A stretch of 64,000 bases of DNA from the NCBI GenBank assembly GCA_031002005.1, contig JARYHS010008074.1:345178932-345242931 (forward strand), read 5' to 3'. Positions within the stretch are counted from its first letter, which is position 1; the number at the start of each line of letters is the position of its first letter. Origin of the DNA: Vandiemenella viatica (taxonomy: Eukaryota > Arthropoda > Insecta > Orthoptera > Morabidae). The notes beneath the pieces were generated by a model that was given only the letters and a program-made list of their open reading frames with translations, did no database searches and was not told the DNA's origin. The position numbers and the translations under genes are program-made. This document shows positions 44,782 to 55,284 of the stretch, in pieces.

Positions 44782-45002
44782 TTAGAGAAACCAAACCTCT
44801 TTTCCCTTCTCCTTAATTTTTGTTGATGTTCTGTATACAACAACAGTTTCTATCTGATTGTGAAGGAACTTTGCACACATATACTTTAAAACATACAGAT
44901 TAATTCAGTTTAAATTTGGTTTACAGAAGAAGTTTTTATTAGATTTTAATAAAACTTAGAATGCATATGCTTTGATACAAAGAAAAATACTGTTTACACT
45001 AG

Positions 45003-45007
<5 letters not shown>

Positions 45008-45039
<32 letters not shown>
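45008..45039. repeat. Poly-A run
   Basis: About 32 consecutive A. The preceding sequence has no recognisable retroelement, so the origin is open. 44782-45007 and 45040-45345 are AT-rich with a loosely repeated phrase (TTTGCACACATATACTTTAA occurs near 44870 and 45113). Confidence 0.8.
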
Positions 45040-45040
<1 letters not shown>

Positions 45041-45349
45041 TTACTCTTCCTCTTGACTACCCTTTAATTGTTTTTTATACATACCTACAGTTTTTATCTA
45101 ATATCAATGTAAATTTGCACACATATACTTTAAATTGAACAGAAAAAGACAGTATAAATTTGGTATACAAAAGCCCAATCCCTCTTCCCCAATACCCCCA
45201 CTCATTTTAATTTTTATAGAAACCCACAATTTTAAAACCCTCAAATTCAATTCAGCTAGTTTTAAGTTATGGCAGAATCCTCATAAAATACACATATATT
45301 CCATATAGAGATTTGTGTATATGGTATGTATTAATGCCAGTATGTTACA

Positions 45350-45530
45350 TTTTCTATTGTTAACAGATTTGGTGATTAGGTTGAAACACAGCCTGAACCA
45401 AAATGTAAACTGACATCCCTTATCACCATATCCAATTCGCCCTGTTCTGAAAATTTTTGGGTTACATCGAGTCAGAATTTTTTGAAAGCAAGTGCCTTAA
45501 CCATTGAGCTACCAGGAAGTTCTGCTGTGA
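45350..45530 (-). mobile_element. Probable tRNA-derived SINE fragment
   Basis: The minus strand reads CCTGGTAGCTCAATGGTTAA then GGCACTTGCTTTC, a good pol III A box (TAGCTCAATGGTTAAGGC) of tRNA type. The B box is degraded. A body of unrelated sequence follows, so this is not a tRNA gene. It is a different SINE family from the 7206 and 32791 copies. 45531-46574 is AT-rich with homopolymer runs and nothing recognised. Confidence 0.5.
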
Positions 45531-46574
45531 CATATTTAAAATACAAAACAAACTATAATACCAAATTTAATAATAAAATGATTGTTTCAAACAAATAAAA
45601 ACTGCCTTGATAAAAAACACACTAAAAATTTTAAAATAGCTTTATGCCTTGCTTAGAAGTAAATAAATGTAAATGAACAATATTTTACATTAATATTACT
45701 GAAATTTTTACATTAATCAGTTATTTTTGGAGGCAGTGCCAGCCAAAGCAAGAAAAACAAAAAATGACAACAATAAGGAATCAAATATTACATAAAAGTC
45801 AATTTACTACTTATGTATGTTTAATGCTAAAAACAGTTTCAAGAAAACTGAAACAGACAGATGATACACCTATATTATACTAACTGTAAGCAATTAACGC
45901 ATGATACAGCCTACCAACTAACACTGTAGTGCCAGCGAGATGCCTCGAGCACCAGTGAGGCTAAGCAACAGTTTAAGATACCTTCTAATTTGTTCTCCTA
46001 AACTGCCTCCCACAAAAATAATATCTGCCCCACTACACACTGTAAAAAATTCGTAATTTTCATTGGTACTCTTTGTGTCACCTCAATAATCTGTTCCTCG
46101 CGATGTGACAGATGGCACCAACTCAAAAAATAATTGATCAATATAAGAATTTAAATAACATAAATTTAAAATATTGTCCATTTATATTTATTTTCTTCTA
46201 AGCAAGTTATAAGATTATTTTTAAAAAATTTAGGTTTTTTTTTTTTAAAAAAAAAGAAGGCAGTGTTTATTTTTTTAAAACAATTATTTTTTTTCTTAAT
46301 AGATTATATTTTTTTGTTCACAGTTGCTTACATTAGCTAAACATTTGTTCTTTCTCCTTAAATAATTACCTATATATTTCCTTCCATTAACAAATTTTCT
46401 CCTTAATAAACTATATATTAAGATGATTTTATTCATTCTTAGAAGTTTTAGTATTGTTATTTACTCAAGGCATTATCTAATTGCTGCAACACAAAATACC
46501 AACTGAACTTTCTCCCATTTATAACTCAACACTAAATATCAGTAATAGTAAATTTTCTATAATTTCCAAGATGG

Positions 46575-46790
46575 CTAACAGCCTTCTATGATGCAATATG
46601 TTGGTAGGCTATATGTTGGTAGGCTAGTTTGCATATATCGAATTCCAAAGGAGTAAATAGTATCTGGAAAAACTCTGATGGCTTTCACTGTATACCAGTC
46701 ATTAAGATTGTTAGAGTTTTGGGAACTGGCATGAGTGGCCACTGGATGGTCTAGGTTGCCAGTATAAACTGTTTGCATGTGGCCATTCAT
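46575..46790 (-). mobile_element. Penelope-like element, GIY-YIG domain tail
   Basis: The minus ORF reads MNGHMQTVYTGNLDHPVATH, then NLNDWYTVKAIRVFPDTI and FGIRYMQTSLPTYS. It aligns residue for residue with the tail of the long PLE at 51288-51638 (MNGHQQTVFTRNPKHPVAI ... FTVRAIRVLPN). Same family, truncated. It abuts a plus-strand PLE piece at 46790. Confidence 0.75.
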
Positions 46791-47260
46791 CCTTACCCCT
46801 TGTCAAAAGATAGTATTTTTGTCGCCAAAGGGCTTTTTGTATAGTGTGATTAAGGAGGCTGTGGAGATTCGGCTAGTTGATGGAATTGTGAATAGGGATT
46901 CAGGATACCACCTCAGCAGGCAATGGAATCCAGTGATAGATCATCTAAGGAGGCAGAGATCAAGGCTACAACATTGTCACCTCCAGCCACTCCTCTCCGC
47001 TGCACGTACCCCTGTCACGCCTCTGGCCCCACTACCTGGCTGCCTCACCATATCCTTCCCTGCCCTGCCGTCTCTACAACAATTGGCCCTGACACATGAG
47101 ACTTGACATCACATGGCAACCAAAGACCTTATAAGTGGGGAGACATCGGATATCCGACACTTCGCCAGAAGATGGAGCCGGTGGCAGGCTCCGAAACATC
47201 GCTATGTATTTTTACTGACACACTATCCCGGTGGAAAGCCGTAGAAGATTTTAAGCAACT
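46790..47260 (+). mobile_element. Penelope-like element of another family, 3' end
   Basis: KEAVEIRLVDGIVNRDSGYH then LSRQWNPVIDHLRRQ is the sequence after the GIY-YIG core in many insect PLEs (KEAIEIxKxxxNxNRDxGYxLSxxWxPVI). A Ser/Pro/Leu-rich tail follows, then the non-coding 3' sequence GGAGCCGGTGGCAGGCTCCG AAACATCGC. The AGGCTCCGAAACATCG-type end with a small hairpin (GGAGCC-GGTGGCA-GGCTCC) is characteristic of this PLE group in my memory. Confidence 0.65.
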
Positions 47261-47439
47261 GACTCACTGAGAAAGCCTACATTCTTTCAGACAGAGACCA
47301 TATGACTGAAGCCAGCGTTTCTGTTTATGTTTTTGCTGCAGCTCTCCAAATTTCGTCTGTGGTGAGTGACGGGTTTACTTCAATAGCCTTCCTTATCTTC
47401 ATAGTTTAATAACATTTCTACTCTCATTATATGTGTATA

Positions 47440-47650
47440 TATTAGGCAAACAGTTTTTACTGCCAACCAGTAGAAGCCAGTGCTGGCTCACAAGACTCTA
47501 ATAATCTCAACACCTGTTTTACGGTGAGAGCTGTCAGATTTGTTCCAGACACGACTATCCTTTTGGAACTCCATAGATGAGAACTGGCCTACCAGCCAAC
47601 CCTAGACAATAGGCATAACCTTTGTCTCAACCGCTGTTAAGATCCCACCT
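47440..47650 (+). mobile_element. Penelope-like element tail, inverted relative to 46575
   Basis: Plus-strand reading has RQTVFTANQ, then SQDSNNLNTCFTVRAVRFVP and ELAYQPTLDNRHNL, matching the same GIY-YIG tail as 46575-46790 but on the other strand. Both are closest to the long PLE at 50750-53700. 47651-48029 is AT-rich with a C run at 47804-47817. Confidence 0.7.
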
Positions 47651-48029
47651 GTAAACCTGTCACTTACATTATAAATATAGAATTATTTTTTATTTATTTA
47701 ATAACTTATCAAAAACATATTTTTATAAAATATATTCATTTTATTTTGCATTGACTGCTTGTTACAGAGATTACATTTTTCTATCAGACCACAGTTATTA
47801 TTGCCCCCCCCCCCCCAACCAACATTGCAATTCACAATATTTCCATTTTGTTTAGTTTTGGCTAGTTATGTGGAAGGTTCTGAATGTGTACACATTTTTT
47901 CACATACAATATATATCAGTTCTTACATTATTTATGTTTTTTACTGAAATTTGTATAGCTTGTTCATGTTTCTCTGTTTGTCTTGTCTTGGTCCTCCTGC
48001 CTTCATCTGCAATCAGGGATATGTTTTCT

Positions 48030-49429
48030 CCTGTATAAAAAGAAACTAAAAGTCCAACACCCAGAAAGAAATGGTGGAATTTCAGGTAACTTTGTAAATA
48101 TATTCAGGTTCATACCCAGAAGAAATTATAAAAAAATTGAAATGAATATGACCAAGTTTCTTACCTTTAGATACAGTTGTCAGTAAGAAATGTGCCCACC
48201 TTGAGCACCTATACATTCAAGGATTCTTGGCAGCATTGATTCAATAAGTATTTGGATGTTTTCTTGGAATATGTCCCTCTATGCCTGCATGTCTCCGACA
48301 GTCGTTGGATATTTTGTGCCTGGGTGACCATGTGATCTAATGTGTCTACTCCTGGCATCCCAGATATGCTGTATTGCAAACAAATCAGGGAATCATGCAG
48401 TCCAAATTGTGATTTTAACCCCTTGCAAATATTGTATTGTGATGGACACAGTATGAGGATGGGCCTTATCCTGTTGTTAGATGTGGTTTGGATGGTGGAC
48501 ATGAAGGGTATCACAACAGGGTGCACCTCCCTGTCCTCATTGGCTGTCATTGTGCCTTCAACAACAAATAACTCAGTCCTGCTGTCAAAATTGATTGCCC
48601 CCAAACCATGACACCTGTGGATGGACCTGTGTGGTGTTCTGAAATCACTGCAGAGTAAGCTCTTTCTCCACTACACCTGTGTACATGTTGTTGATTATAA
48701 CTTGCCACAGACAAAATTGAGATTTGTCTCTAAACACAAATGTATGCCATTCACAAGTCAATTTGCATTTTGCATTACACGAAGATAGATGACGCTGCCA
48801 ATGAAATCAGGTTAATGGAACACATTGCAAAGGGGTCAAAGAGTGTAACCCAGATTGAAGCAAATGGTTTACAATAGTTTGGAGGGTGACTCTCTCTGTA
48901 ACCACGGCTTGGATCTGGCCTGCAGTCACTCATCTCCAGCAACAGCCAACCACACAATTTGGTTGTCTTCACTAGCTGTTGTCCTTCTGTATGGACCCAT
49001 GCCTGCTCTAGGAGTACTCGAGCTTTCTTTCATCCACTGTGTTAACAAATCTGTATACTGACAATACACTACAACGAATCCTTTGGGAGATTTCATGATA
49101 TGATGCACCCATTTCAAACACTCCAATTCTCTGACCTCTCTCACAGTTAGACATTTGGGTGTAGAAGGTTGTCACTCTTGCCCTGGCATACTTGGTAAAA
49201 TAAGAACTTGTGGACAAAAAAAGTGTTATGTTACACCACACTATTTGCCACTTATAAGCCAAAATACTTAACAATTTTAAATAATAAATAGCCCCGCAAT
49301 TCTCATATTATTACATGTAAAACCATCAATTTTAATCATTAATACTCTTCATATGGGGATACTAGGGACCAAATTTCATTCATTTATCACAATTCTGTCT
49401 GATTGTTGCACTTTTAATTTCCACCAGTG
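48030..49429 (-). mobile_element. Tc1-like transposon with inverted ends
   Basis: The right end (minus strand from 49429) reads CACTGGTGGAAATTAAAAGT then GCAACAATCAGA. The left end from about 48030 reads AAGAAACTAAAAGTCCAACA CCCAGA. The shared core is GAAA-TAAAAGT-CAACA. TA follows the right end. Minus-strand transposase pieces: MSNCERGQRIGVFEMGASY and HEISQRIRCSVLSVYRFVN (HTH region), HTFVFRDKSQFCLW (first Asp block), TELFVVEGTMTANEDREV, QQDKAHPHT (second Asp block, QDNARPHT), FPDLFAIQHIWDARSRHIRS (third block) and LIESMLPRILECIGAQGGH. Multiple frameshifts. Confidence 0.85.
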
Positions 49430-49469
49430 TATTATGTACTGAACTTCTGCTGTAATTGCTTTATTGCTC

Positions 49470-50680
49470 ACCGTGCAAACTTTTACACACTGTCCCCTTC
49501 AAAGGACTCTCCTTTACTATCAATACACCATTGCCATCATTTCTTCCAGTTTTGGAATGCAATTCTCTCATCGTATTGTCTTGAATTTCTTCTATGGTCT
49601 GTAAACGACATTCTTTCAAAGTGGTTTTCAGTTTTGGGAAGAGAAAAAAGTCTGCCAGAGCCAAGTCTGGAGAATAGGGTGGTTGAGGCACAATGGGAGT
49701 GCCAGATAATTCGTGACAAACAACAATGCATGAGCGGGTGCGTTGTCATGGTGCAACATCCACGACTGATTCTCCCACAGTTCAGGCCTTTTCCTACGCA
49801 CAGCATCTCTCAATCGTGTCAGAATTTTCTGGTAGACTACTTTGTTTACCACTTGTCCACATGGTACAAATTCATGGTGCACAACCCCTTTGCAATCAAA
49901 AAACATGACCATCATCACCTTGATGTTTGACCGACTCATCCACGCTTTCTTTGGTCGACAAGATCCTTTCCCTACCCATTGTGATGGCTGCCTCTTTGTT
50001 TCCATATCATACCCATAAACCCTTGTTTCATCGCCTCTTATGATGTTCTTGAGGAAGTTTTTGTCCTCATTTGCTCTTTCAAGCAACTACTCACAGATAC
50101 TATCTTGATTCTCCTTCTGGTCATCCGTCAACAAGCGCGGCACCATTTTTGCACTGAAAAGATGCATTCCAAGTTTTTCTGTCAGGATGTGAGTGCAAGA
50201 TCCTACACTTATGCCAACTTCTTCAGCAACCTCATGGACAGTCAAACAGTGATTTTCACAGTGCGAACCCTCTCAACATGACCACCATGTTGAGAGGGTC
50301 TGTTGATGTGGAACTTCTGCCCTCCTTAAAGCACTTAAACCATTCATAGAAATGCGTTTCACTCATACAGTCATCCTCGTATGCTTGTTTAAGCATTTGA
50401 AGTGTTTCAGTAAAAGTTTTCCCAAGTTTAACACATTATTTCACACAGTTGTGCTGCTCCTCCGGTTCCTTCATTCTCGCTTTCTCACTAATCTGACAAG
50501 CACTCTGCGCACAACCTCACTCAACTGGCTGTCACTCGTAAACTAAAGCAGTGACCGGAGTGTGGCAAGCTGCAATCACTTGCTGAGAAATGCCACTAGT
50601 GTGCACGGTAGTTGGAGAATTTTATCTGCAGCCATTGGCGCGCTATTTAATTAGTACGGTCTTCTTTTGAACACACCTTG
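49470..50680 (-). mobile_element. mariner-family transposon, 3' end lost
   Basis: The transposase starts at about 50474 (minus) as MKEPEEQHNCVK, then TLQMLKQAYEDDCMSETHFY with the HTH phrase EWFKCFKEGR. It continues LLTDDQKENQ, NFLKNIIRGDETRVYGYD (first catalytic Asp), MLHHDNAPAHALLF (second Asp) and, after a one-base shift, PQPPYSPDLALADFFLF (third Asp, mariner D34D pattern). The near-native end reads FQNWKK then CIDSKGESFEG. The 5' inverted end is at about 50640-50680 next to TA. No matching 3' end is present before the Tc1 terminus at 49429. A 14-bp palindrome disrupts the gene at 50267-50299. Confidence 0.9.
50267..50299. repeat. Perfect 14-bp inverted repeat inside the mariner ORF
   Basis: ACCCTCTCAACATG at 50267-50280 and its exact reverse complement at 50286-50299, with a 5-base loop ACCAC. 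The family protein should continue smoothly through an RPSTS...HVERVRTV region here, so one arm appears to be a copy of the other made after insertion. Confidence 0.9.
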
Positions 50681-51287
50681 TATATATATGTAGCAAGCAG
50701 GAAACAATAGGAGCTAAGTAGTGAATGGATTTGCAAAAAAAGGATAGCAAAATGAACCACCACTTACCTTAGATGATGGTTTCGTGGGGTGAACACATAA
50801 AAAAGCACAAGAACAGAAAAAAACAATGAATATTTCAGGATTTGGCCCTTTGTAAACAGGAGAACATCATGGAGGGAAGGTGGTGCACAATATGGTCTCA
50901 CAGAATGACTGTTAGTCAGGAACATGGCGGGGAAAAATTCAAACAGAGTACAGGGAGAGGGGGGCAGTGAATTAGATCTAGTACAAGAGCAATGCAAAAT
51001 GTTGCAAAAAGTGCAGAATAATAGATTAAAATGTTCATAACATAAATTTGAGAAAGTAAAAGTAAATAAGAAAACAGAAAAGAAAATAACAAAGGGGTCA
51101 AATAATAACAATAAAGAAGTAATAAAAGTAAGAGTAAAAAAAGAGAATCTATGTAGATAAACATCACCTCTGGTATGTGGTGGTTCAATATAAACATTGG
51201 AATGGAGGCAAGGAGCGGATAGAGGGAAGGAAAAGTACTGACTGGGTATTATCTCAAATTGAGACCAGGAGGTTGTCTTGTGCCTAG

Positions 51288-51638
51288 TTAGTATCGGTAG
51301 ACAAGCTCCCACCTTCTGAATTCAGAGGAGCTCCTGTTGTTTGGGAGGACTCTGATAGCACGGACCGTGAAACAAGAATTAAAATTATTGGTGTCATGGG
51401 AGATGGCATTGATGGCTACTGGATGTTTTGGATTCCGAGTGAAAACTGTCTGTTGGTGGCCATTCATTCTTATGGCTAATGGATTGCTAGTCAAACCTAT
51501 ATAGGAAGACAAGCAGTGTTTGCAGGTCAGCTGGTATATTACATGCGAGGTTTCACAGGTGGCCTGTCCTATGATAGGAAAGCTCTCTCCAGTGACAGGG
51601 CTGGTGAAAGTGGTGGAGGCATGATGTATGTCACACAT
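51288..51638 (-). pseudogene. PLE GIY-YIG endonuclease domain
   Basis: A 116-codon open frame: FPIIGQATCETSHVIYQLTC, KHCLSSYIGLTSNPLAIRM, NGHQQTVFTRNPKHPVAIN and FTVRAIRVLPNNRSS. The CxxC pair before YIG and the Arg in AIRMNGH are typical of PLE endonucleases, which nick target DNA for insertion. Its N-terminal side joins the RT through frames containing stops (51640-51940). Confidence 0.8.
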
Positions 51639-51945
51639 CTTGCAGCAGGGTCTATTGCATGGGAAAGATCCTTGGGGTTGTCTGATGGGGTGAGGAAGAC
51701 TGTGTTTGTGGACTAGGAGTTGGCTCGAGGTTGGGAGGTCTGCTGAAACAAGTTCTGGGAAGGCCAGGGAGGATTTTTGAAAGTATGGATTTCATTTCAA
51801 AGCAGGTTAGTATGAAATCATAACCCTGCAAAAGGATTCTGTTGATGGATTCAAGGCCAGGGAAATATTGTGTAACCAGGACTGGACTGTGGTTGGTTTC
51901 TGGGGGTTAGGAGTAGTCAATAGGTTGAGCAGGATGTATTGTGGC

Positions 51946-52788
51946 TCATGAAAGTTGCTTGTGAACCGCAAATGGAGGATAGTTGTGGGATACCAATGTT
52001 TGTGAGATGTTGTTTGAGGATTGCATTAGGGATTTCTGGTTGGAGCATATACGACTGCCTCGAATGCCAAGACTGTAGGGGAGGGAACGTTTGGTGTGAT
52101 ATGGATGGCAACTGTCAAAATGAAGGTACTGCTGTGAGTTGGTGGGTTTGGTGTGGACTGAGGTTCTGAGGTGACCATAGGGGAGGGATAGGTCGATATC
52201 CAAGAATGTGGCCTGGGTGTGGGAGTAGGTCCATGTTAAATTCAGCAAGTTATTAAAGGTGTTTAGATTGTCCAGAAAATTTAGAAGGGTGTTTTCTCCA
52301 TGTTTCCAGATCATAAAAATGTCATCTATGAACCTAAGCCAGAGGAGGGGTTTGAGGGGGATATTCTCCAAAAACATCTGTTCCAGGCAGTCCATGAAGA
52401 ATTTAATACAAGAGGGGGCCATACGAGTACTCATGGCAGTGCCACAGGTTTGGTGGTAGATATTGCCTTCAAAGGAGAAGTAGTTGTTGTTGAGTATCAG
52501 CTCAGCCAATGTAGTGAGGAAAGATGTGCTGGGGTGGCTGTTTAGAGGGCACTTATCCAAAAAATGTTCCATGGCACTAAAGCCATGGCAATGTGGGATG
52601 AGTGTGTACAATGGTGTGACATCAATGGTTACCGGGATGGAGTTGGAAGGAAGTGGTGTGTGCACAGTGGATAGATGGAAAAGGAGGTGTTGTGTGTCCT
52701 TGATGGGGGAGGGGAGTTGAGAGACTATAGGTTGTAGGTACTGGTCCACAAATGGAGAGATTCGTTCAGTAGGAGATCCATAAGCCAC
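51946..52788 (-). pseudogene. PLE reverse transcriptase domain
   Basis: A 280-codon uninterrupted frame. MAYGSPTERISPFVDQYLQP and PSPIKDTQHLLFHLS lead to VTIDVTPLYTLIPH (motif A, Asp present), YHQTCGTAMSTRMAPSCIKF (motif B, family GTAMGxxxAPxxA) and LLWLRFIDDIFMIWKHG (motif C with intact DD). FLDIDLSLPYGHLRTSVHTK and YLHFDSCHPYHTKRSLPYS are the conserved PLE thumb blocks. All catalytic Asp residues are present, but flanking frames are broken. PLE RTs are the cellular group closest to telomerase. Confidence 0.85.
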
Positions 52789-53823
52789 AACAATGGGACG
52801 TCCCGGATTGCCAGGCTTATGGATTTTGGGAAGGAGGTAAAGTGTAGGAGTACGTGGATTTAGAGGAGTAAGAAGAGGGATTGACTGTGGGGTGAGACCT
52901 TGGACAGGCCCATTGAACTATACATATTCCTGTTTTTTTCCAGCTGGTGTTGGATCTTCGACGAGGCAGCAGTAAGTGTTAGCATCTGATAATTGATGAA
53001 GGGCTTCAGCCACATAGCCATTAAAATTCATCGCTACTGTGGTTGAGCCCTTGTTCGCAGGTTGAATGATAAGGTCTGTGTTAGTCAAGAGTTGTTTTCT
53101 GGCACAAGTTTCAGCTGGGCTGAAATTGTTGGTATTTGTGAAGGACTTCAGAAAACTGGAAGAAGCAACACTGGTGGATAAAAATTCCTCAAAAATTTGT
53201 ATGGGGTGGTTCTGGGGAAGAGGAGGTGGGTCAAGTGTGGATAGTGGTTTGAATTTTTTGAGACTGGGTTCCAGGTAGTCTTGAGGCCCAGATTCACTGA
53301 CATGAGTGGTAAAGTGGTACTGCCAGTGGAGTGTTCGGCAGAATGAAAGAGAGTCATGGACAAGGTTGGCATGGTCTAATGTAGATGTAGGTAAGGTCTT
53401 TGGAGAGTACGGAGAGTTTGGGGTTCATATAGTGATGAAGAGGACAGGTTCACAACTGACTGTTTAGGTTTGGAAGTATGGCTGAAGTGCAGAGAGCAAG
53501 GTGTTGGTTTCAAAGGAGGAGGTTGGGGTATGTTTAGCAGTTGGGCAACGGACGGTTTTGAGGAAATCATTGGAGGCTGCAGTTTTGATTGGTGGATAAG
53601 TGGCTGGCAAGGAAGAAACTGTCCCACTGCAAGATGGGACTTCAATAATGTGGACAACTTGTGCAGATAGTTCTGGGCATGCCTACAACTAGAATTCACT
53701 GATTGTTATAGAATCTGAATTATAAGTAGGATTACTTGTGGGGACGAGTGCAGGAGTATTTTGTGAAGGGATATGAGGTGTCTGGAATGTTGGTTAGCCA
53801 GATTGGTGTATTATATATATACA

Positions 53824-54830
53824 CTAGCCGACCCAGCAATGCTTCGATATTGCTTCGCCATTGCTGGACCTGAGTACATATTTAGATTAAATGAACACAT
53901 TTGAAAGTTTGTACTTTGTATTTCCTTAAAATTAGATATTTACACAAAAATTATTATTTCTATGCATTGAAACACATAAAGTTTAATTACTATTTCATCC
54001 AATTTCAAGTTAATTGCAATGGTATTAGACATTTTTTGTGATGCCATTTGACATATATACAAAACAAAACAAAATCCTCTGTTTTCATTCATGGGAGTGC
54101 ACAATGTACAATTGTCCATGAGGTAATTTTCCCCCCTTTCAGTGGCAAATAATTTTATTACAAAATGTTCTGAAGAAAAATCCTTTTGTAACTAACCCCA
54201 CATTTTTTGCCAATAAAAATTGATTAACATATTTCTGATAATGTGATGCTTTTAAACGTGCATTTTGCTCATTAGCTGACTTTGAATGTGAAATAGACAT
54301 GTAATGCCTGACTAAAATCACCTGCTTATAATATTAGAGTCCCACTGAATGGCCATTCATTTCCACAAAAATCTTACAATGTTTGATAGAATGCTTCCAA
54401 AGATTTTTTATGTGCCATTGTGCATTCATCCAGCATTATTATATTGCATCGCTGGAGTAATTTATTCATTCCCAGTGTTTTTGAAATGTTGCAGGTTGGT
54501 ATTTGACTGTTTTCCAATCCAATGGCAATTAAAGGGCTGAATTTGCTGTTCAGCAATCATCCAATTCCAGATGATGTGATTGCCAATGCGATATTAGATT
54601 ATGCATGTATTGTTGCCTATGAAAGGTTTTTCCTTTGTCATCAGGCTTGTGCATACAACCAATTCTTTTTGTGAGTTGGTGAAGGTATCTTTCTTTGGGT
54701 CAGATGGAGGATTTCAATAGTTTTGAACCTTCTCCTTACATCGCGCACGGACATTTTGCAATAAACCTACTGTAAATCAGTTAAGTAGATTTTTAGTCTA
54801 TAGAGGACTCACATACGAACATTGTCTTAT
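53824..54830 (-). mobile_element. Second Helitron, internally deleted, with 3' terminus
   Basis: The minus-strand end is CTAG (reverse complement of 53824-53827) followed by T, preceded by a hairpin with perfect 9-bp arms CCAGCAATG/CATTGCTGG at 53833-53841 and 53859-53867. This is a textbook Helitron 3' end. Inside, the minus strand has LPHGQLYIVHS (family FSHGQLYVACS) near 54090. Upstream it has CNISKTLGMNKLLQRCNIIM then LDECTMAHKKSLEAF near 54370-54500, the Walker B part of the PIF1-like helicase. The stretch between these helicase parts is shortened. The 5' end was not located. Confidence 0.85.
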
Positions 54831-54886
54831 GTATAAGTCAGCTCAAAGACCGAAAATGCTCAGTGAGTGAAAAATAACAAGCACAA

Positions 54887-55045
54887 CACATTGTGGCTTT
54901 TTTAAAATGACCACAACACATCATTCGCATTGACAGAAACAGCCAGAACGTGTTGTGGCTATCTATAAAAGGCCACATCATGAAATTCATGTCATGGCAT
55001 TTGACCAGTATGCATTGTGACTATTAAGAAAAGCCACAATGCTTT
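54887..55045. repeat. Three degenerate ~62-bp tandem units, each with a hairpin
   Basis: Units begin near 54887, 54949 and 55010. Each carries an inverted repeat of the form (A/G)TTGTGGCT...AGCCACAA: ATTGTGGC...GACCACAA, GTTGTGGC...GGCCACA, and GCATTGTGACT...AGCCACAATGC (55012-55042). Loops are 10-14 bases and A/T-rich. The set adjoins the decayed 5' side of the minus-strand Helitron. Confidence 0.65.
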
Positions 55046-55095
55046 CTGAATGTTCGCTAATGCAACCATGACATGACAGACAGGTTGCAACTTGG

Positions 55096-55284
55096 CAATA
55101 GAAGCATTTAAGCATAGGCTACCTAGGTTTTAACCTAGGGGCCCATACCACCGCCAGAGGGGGCCCCCAATGATGGGTGGGATGGTCCATACATAGGCTA
55201 GTAGTAGAGCTTAAAAAAAAAGTGGTTGCGCATAAATTGTTACGCCACTGCCGACAGGGCCCACAAAGTCTAAATGCGGCCCTG
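55096..55284. mobile_element. hAT-like MITE
   Basis: The reverse complement of the right end reads CAGGGCCGCATTTAGACTTTG then TGGGCCC, a typical hAT MITE end. The left end has decayed (CATTTAAGCATAGGCTACC then CTAGGGGCCC), where CAGGGCCGGATTTAAGC is expected. An internal GTTACGCCACTG suggests a fused or nested end. No target duplication was confirmed. Confidence 0.55.

Larger units (their letters stand above)
50750..53700 (-). mobile_element. Penelope-like element, near full length, inactivated
   Basis: The minus strand carries, in order: a Pro/Ser-rich N-terminal ORF (53376-53699), RTLHWQYHFTTHVSES, LIIQPANKGSTTVAMNFNGY (RT block 1), LPKIHKPGNPGRPIVVAYGS (block 2), a 280-codon open RT frame at 51946-52788, a decayed thumb with QYFPGLESINRILLQGYDFI, and a GIY-YIG domain at 51288-51638. 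A Phe/Leu-rich ORF at 50764-51312 follows in the 3' region. Stops separate these blocks, but each is well preserved, making this one of the least decayed elements here. Fragments of the same family occur at 46575-46790 and 47440-47650. Confidence 0.85.

Noticed and set aside
45350..45530. tRNA gene
   Set aside because: The A box is good but the B box and cloverleaf are degraded and the 3' body is unrelated; it is a SINE-type derivative.
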